This document shows positions 6,217-9,155 of a stretch of DNA of 9,155 nucleotides, piece by piece. Position numbers and translations under genes: made by a program. The stretch lies in NCBI GenBank assembly GCA_020056205.1, contig JAGVIF010000311.1, positions 1-9,155 of the forward strand. The letters run 5' to 3'. This stretch comes from Lentisphaeria bacterium. Lineage in GTDB: Bacteria > Verrucomicrobiota > Lentisphaeria > Victivallales > GWF2-50-93. Positions within the stretch are counted from its first letter, which is position 1. Every line of letters starts with the position of its first letter. Under the pieces are notes generated by a model. It was given only the letters and a program-made list of their open reading frames with translations. It was not told where the DNA came from and did no database searches.

Positions 6217-6220
6217 ACCT

Positions 6221-6664
6221 ATGAAATATGATATTGCGAGGAACACGCTGGCATACTTGATTGCTGTCAATGGATTATTGAGTTTTTCTGTTTTGGCCAA
6301 CGCTCCCCCTGAGAAAACAATGCGTCCCGAAAATCCCCCCGCGCTGATTACAGCAGACATGGCATTGAAAGCCATTCAGTTGTTCGAGCAAAATCCGACT
6401 TCGGACAAGATAATCGGAGTCATCGGTGTAATAACATCTTTTGCGAAAAAAAGTGACAAAGTGACGGTTACTCTCGACCAAAGATTTTTCCCATGGACAT
6501 ACGGAGAAATTGAAAAACACAAAGACGAGAAATACGTCAGAAAACTCGCCCTGCTCATGGGCGCCTTTATCGCCGGCAACATCAAACCACAGATACATAA
6601 AAACGAAAAGAAGGACCATCCTTTTGAAGGGCTGAAGACCATGCTCAAAGCATATAAGGCCTAG
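6221..6664 (+). CDS. Small exported protein of unknown function, frame ends at an apparently premature TAG
   Basis: As annotated, 147 aa ending at TAG 6662-6664. Residues 1-28 form a signal peptide: a short basic start, hydrophobic core LAYLIAVNGLLSFSVL, and ANA as a plausible signal peptidase I site. The mature part is helical, with VTVTLDQRFFPW (81-92) and LLMGAFIAGNIKPQI (111-125) as the most conserved-looking stretches. From memory these resemble small PVC/myxobacterial lipoprotein-like or periplasmic hypothetical proteins found near kinases. Right after the TAG the same frame stays open for 30 protein-like codons (EEIPVLEEWSKC...) to TAA 6755-6757. This looks like the native C-terminus of the family, so the gene is either freshly inactivated near its end or read through. 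It starts 4 nt after the DUF167 stop and has only a weak ribosome binding site, so it relies on coupling. Confidence 0.7.
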   Translation: MKYDIARNTLAYLIAVNGLLSFSVLANAPPEKTMRPENPPALITADMALKAIQLFEQNPTSDKIIGVIGVITSFAKKSDKVTVTLDQRFFPWTYGEIEKHKDEKYVRKLALLMGAFIAGNIKPQIHKNEKKDHPFEGLKTMLKAYKA

Positions 6665-6757
6665 CTAAATGCCGAAATGATCGAGGAAATCCCTGTGCTT
6701 GAGGAATGGTCGAAATGCGACGATAAGCAATTGAGGGATATTGTCGACAAGAAATAA
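6665..6757 (+). other. In-frame 30-codon continuation of the exported protein beyond the TAG
   Basis: Reading on from the TAG in the same frame gives 30 sense codons and then TAA at 6755-6757. The peptide contains EEIPVLEEWSKC and ends DIVDKK. Its balanced, charged amphipathic composition suits a continued alpha-helical C-terminus better than random spacer. The ATG at 6677 inside it has no ribosome binding site, so a separate gene is unlikely. Confidence 0.5.
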
Positions 6758-6889
6758 CCCAAGTTTTGCGGTTCAATCAGCCGAACTTTTATTTGAATAA
6801 TTTAATGAACTGCATTGCAGTTCATACATCCTTTATTATCAAGAACTTAGTTTAAATTCGGTCGCTTGAACCGCAAAATTTAGGTTATT
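6753..6889. repeat. 137-nt imperfect palindromic element after the exported-protein gene
   Basis: The outer arms (6753-6776 and 6866-6889) are 24 nt each and match as reverse complements at 22 of 24 positions. They share AATAACC at the outer end and TTTTGCGGTTCAA at the inner end. Further in, CCGAA (6781-6785) and TTCGG (6857-6861) also pair. Near the centre is a perfect 21-nt palindrome, ATGAACTGCA-T-TGCAGTTCAT (6805-6825). There is no open frame inside. It resembles a MITE-like or REP-like element. The TAA that closes the extended frame of the preceding gene lies in its left arm, as in the inverted repeat at 380-475. Confidence 0.65.
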
Positions 6890-6901
6890 GGCTCGGATAC
6901 C

Positions 6902-6920
6902 AACACGGTGTTATTTTTTT
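6902..6920 (+). terminator. Weak candidate rho-independent terminator of the kinase unit
   Basis: The palindrome AACACGGTGTT (6902-6912) is followed by A and then seven T residues (6914-6920). The stem is only 4-5 bp with a very small loop, so it is marginal. It is the only hairpin with a following T-run between the exported-protein gene and the next hairpin at 7011. Confidence 0.25.
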
Positions 6921-7010
6921 ATTAACGTTTCTTGTTTTTTTTGGGGGGCGGTTTATTCTGACGGGCGGTTGGAAAATTTTGATAGAGACAAAAAAACGAA
7001 AAATTTCTCT
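6921..7010. other. Gene-free AT-rich spacer with homopolymer runs
   Basis: Part of the gene-free stretch 6758-7072. It contains T8-G6 and A7 runs. I see no gene and no well-spaced promoter here. The short open frame through 6888-7076 has no ribosome binding site and a composition that follows the homopolymers. Confidence 0.4.
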
Positions 7011-7046
7011 AAAAAAGATTTTGCGATTTTCGCAAAAATCTTTTTT
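7011..7046. terminator. Terminator-like hairpin in the leader of the GH42 gene
   Basis: AAAAAAGATTTTGCGA (7011-7026) pairs with TCGCAAAAATCTTTTTT (7030-7046) around a TTT loop, with a single one-base bulge. The T6 tract on the right (and A6 on the left) gives a bidirectional terminator look, though the stem is AT-rich. It ends only 15 nt before the Shine-Dalgarno of the GH42 gene. Transcripts from any upstream promoter must therefore pass it, so it may be an attenuator. Alternatively, as DNA, the TTTTGCGA-N3-TCGCAAAA symmetry could be a repressor operator. Confidence 0.5.
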
Positions 7047-7072
7047 CAGGAGACTCTAATAAGGGGGATACA

Positions 7073-9155
7073 ATGATTACTTTGGGCACACAATACTATC
7101 GGGCTCCGTTCCCGGAGAGCCGGTACTGGGAAGACGATCTAAAACAGATGAAAGACAGCGGGCTCAACGCCGTGCAACTCTGGGTTTTGTGGGGATGGGT
7201 TGAAGCAAAACAAGGCTTCTTTGATTTCAGCGATTACGACCGGCTTGTCGAAATAGCTCAGAAAAACGGGCTCGGCGTAGTTCTGAGTACCATCGCCGAA
7301 ATTCATCCGTATTGGATACACGACGCAGTTCCCGAAAGCGAAATGGTAACGAATATGGGTGTCAAAGTGGTATCCTCAAACCGCTGTGAATGTCATTATG
7401 GCATTACACCCGGCGGCTGTTTCGATCATCCGGAGGTCTGGAAACGGATGCGGGCATTTATCCACGCCGCAGCTGAACGCTACGGGAAAATGCCGCATTT
7501 TCGCGGATGGGATGCGTGGAATGAACTTCGCTGGAATGAGCAGGCGGACGGCCTCGTATGCTATTGTCCGTACACTATAGCATATTTTCGCTCTTGGTTG
7601 GAAGCGAAGTATGGCTCGTTAGATGCCCTTAACCGCGCATGGAAACGCCGCTACAGTTCCTTTGCCGAGATAGCGCCAGGGAAACTCTTCGATCGTCCCT
7701 ACACCGAAATGACCGCGTTTATGCATTTTTTCACCGAACGCGCCAATGCGCATGCCAAACAGCGCTACGACACAATCAAGGCGGTTGACCCCGCCCATCC
7801 GGTAACGGTGCACGGCGGACAGCCTTCTACCTACTACACCGGCGGTGGGTATGTGATGCCCCTTGACCGCGGCAACGACTGGGCATTTGCGGAAGAAATT
7901 GATGGAGTCGGGTTTTCAAGTTTTCCAAAGTGGGGCAACCAGGATGACACAACTTTCGCCGTGCGCGTCTCCATCGGAGCATCAGCGGCGTGGAGCAAAA
8001 ATAAAAGCCTCTGGCTTTCGGAACTGCAGGGAGGCCGTTCTTCGATAGGATTTACCGAGCCGCACCTTGCCGTTGACGCCAAGTCTCAACAGCGCTGGCT
8101 CTGGAACGGAATCGCGGGCGGCGCGGACACTGTGCTTTTCTGGTGCTGGCGCGACGAGGTCTTCGGACGCGAGTCCAATGGTTTCGGCATCGTAGGCAAT
8201 GACGGACACAAGGACGAGCGTATTGCCGCGCTCAAACGCACCGGCGAAATACTTGTCAAACACGAAGCGCTATTCAGCGGCTATCGCCCGCGCGAGGGTG
8301 AAGTAGGGGTGTTCTTTAGTCCGCAAACCTACTATCTCTATGCGGCGCAGGATGGCAATGCCGGACGTGTATTTGCCGCAATGGAGGGCTACTGCCGCGC
8401 ACTCTCCCGTCTGAACATTCCATATACGGTTGTCGAAGAAGAACATCTTGCCCCGCTTGATGGACTGAAAATTCTCTTCGTTCCTAAAACACTTGTGCTC
8501 GCGGAGCGTACCGAGCCAATTCTCAAGGCGTTTGTGGAAAACGGCGGCACACTCGTCTGCGAATCGGAGTTCGGCTCCTTTAACACGGCCGGAATTTACC
8601 GTTATCCGGAGGATCGCTTCATCACTCAGCTTACCGGGGCGCGCGAAATCGGCAGACGTAATCTTCCAAAGGGCGACGGCGAAAAGCCGGCGGCCATAGT
8701 GTTCAGATATGCGGGGGAAGATATTTCGCTCCTTCCTGCGCAGTGGCTCACACCACTTACGCATAAGAAAGGAACCGTGCTTGCCTCGGACGCTGAAGGC
8801 GCGCTTGGCGTTGAAGTTTCGTGCGGCAAAGGACGTGTTATCCTCATCGGAACCTATATCGGGGAAAACAACAAAGACAACCCGCAACTTGAGCGTTTTG
8901 TCAACGTCATCACGCGCGCTGCGAAAGCCGCATCGCCGGTTACCGTATCGGAGCCGCTTCCCGCAGGCAGGAACTTCGTGCAGGTGATTGCGGGTGATTC
9001 GCAGAAAAAAAAGGTGGTCTTTGTATTCTTCCCGCGCGAATGCGAGTGCAAGAAAACGTCGCTTTCTTTTTCGCCGGATTATTTTAATGCAGGCAAATTG
9101 ATGGATATAGTGTCCGGACAAAGCGTTACAGCGAAAAACGGAGTCTGCGACGTCC
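7073..9155 (+). CDS. GH42 beta-galactosidase, nearly complete, 3' end outside window
   Basis: The frame is open from ATG 7073 (AGGGGG at 7062-7067, 5-nt spacer) through the last base, 694 codons. GH42 enzymes hydrolyse terminal beta-D-galactosides with retention. Seen: TIM-barrel N-terminus with QLWVLWGWVEAKQG FxFxDYDRL, acid/base Glu E151 in WDAWNE, nucleophile E317 in LSELQGG, and CYCPYT at 163-168. About 170 residues separate the two catalytic Glu, as expected in GH42. The middle trimerisation domain (from about residue 405, GEVGVFFSP) and the start of the C-terminal beta domain follow. Two Cys of the family zinc site (C163, C165) and Cys at 105/107 are present, but the last Cys of CxCxxC is Thr. 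There is no signal peptide, so the enzyme is cytosolic and acts on imported oligosaccharides. GC content is visibly higher than upstream genes. Family length is about 650-700 aa, so only a short tail is missing. Confidence 0.93.
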   Translation, partial: MITLGTQYYRAPFPESRYWEDDLKQMKDSGLNAVQLWVLWGWVEAKQGFFDFSDYDRLVEIAQKNGLGVVLSTIAEIHPYWIHDAVPESEMVTNMGVKVVSSNRCECHYGITPGGCFDHPEVWKRMRAFIHAAAERYGKMPHFRGWDAWNELRWNEQADGLVCYCPYTIAYFRSWLEAKYGSLDALNRAWKRRYSSFAEIAPGKLFDRPYTEMTAFMHFFTERANAHAKQRYDTIKAVDPAHPVTVHGGQPSTYYTGGGYVMPLDRGNDWAFAEEIDGVGFSSFPKWGNQDDTTFAVRVSIGASAAWSKNKSLWLSELQGGRSSIGFTEPHLAVDAKSQQRWLWNGIAGGADTVLFWCWRDEVFGRESNGFGIVGNDGHKDERIAALKRTGEILVKHEALFSGYRPREGEVGVFFSPQTYYLYAAQDGNAGRVFAAMEGYCRALSRLNIPYTVVEEEHLAPLDGLKILFVPKTLVLAERTEPILKAFVENGGTLVCESEFGSFNTAGIYRYPEDRFITQLTGAREIGRRNLPKGDGEKPAAIVFRYAGEDISLLPAQWLTPLTHKKGTVLASDAEGALGVEVSCGKGRVILIGTYIGENNKDNPQLERFVNVITRAAKAASPVTVSEPLPAGRNFVQVIAGDSQKKKVVFVFFPRECECKKTSLSFSPDYFNAGKLMDIVSGQSVTAKNGVCDV

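Noticed and set aside
6888..7076. 62-codon plus-strand open frame before the GH42 gene
   Set aside because: No ribosome binding site; the sequence is driven by T, G and A homopolymers and overlaps the terminator-like hairpin.
8270..9121. 283-codon open frame on the minus strand
   Set aside because: Lies wholly antisense to the GH42 gene, which has intact catalytic motifs throughout. Its predicted protein is Arg/His/Cys-rich with no recognisable motif, typical of a shadow frame in GC-rich DNA.
1..9155. CRISPR array, tRNA/rRNA genes, phage or complete insertion sequence
   Set aside because: No regularly spaced direct repeats, no cloverleaf-like or rRNA-like sequence, and no transposase or integrase reading frame were found on either strand.

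Overview
This window looks like a piece of chromosome from a Gram-negative, free-living or gut/sediment bacterium. LPS heptose synthesis (hldD) implies an outer membrane. A textbook sigma-54 promoter sits in front of a Ser/Thr kinase carrying an N-terminal zinc ribbon, and several small conserved-hypothetical families remind me of Lentisphaerota/Kiritimatiellota and other PVC-superphylum genomes. That lineage call is inference from memory of family style, not a search result.

Layout: (1) 1-384, the C-terminal part of a HEXXH...EGWAEY zinc peptidase, followed by a 96-nt inverted repeat whose left arm contains the stop codon. (2) 539-1780, a stand-alone AAA_14/DUF4143 ATPase behind a strong Shine-Dalgarno. 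(3) 1781-2020, a non-coding block with several small hairpins, possibly a dispersed repeat. (4) 4456-2021 on the minus strand, a compact three-gene unit: a 158-aa two-domain conserved hypothetical protein, hldD, and a membrane-anchored HEXXH peptidase. Gaps are 17-19 nt. A candidate sigma-70 promoter lies at 4551-4579. (5) 4590-4864, a divergent control region with a sigma-54 promoter and a roughly 250-nt leader that contains two inverted repeats, one of them a 101-nt nested palindrome. (6) 4865-6664/6757 on the plus strand, a tightly coupled unit: zinc-ribbon Ser/Thr kinase, DUF167/YggU protein (ATGA overlap), and a small exported protein whose frame is cut by a TAG and then continues for 30 convincing codons. 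(7) 6753-7072, a gene-free spacer with a 137-nt imperfect palindrome and a terminator-like hairpin. (8) 7073-9155, a nearly complete GH42 beta-galactosidase that is open at the window edge and visibly more GC-rich than what precedes it.

The minus-strand unit is an envelope-related housekeeping cluster. The plus-strand unit couples signalling (kinase) to a small exported protein under apparent sigma-54 control. I see no CRISPR array, phage module, complete insertion sequence, tRNA or rRNA. The observations most worth a second look are the TAG-interrupted exported protein, the sigma-54/nested-palindrome leader, the terminator-like hairpin directly before the GH42 gene, and two inverted-repeat elements that each contain a stop codon in their left arm.
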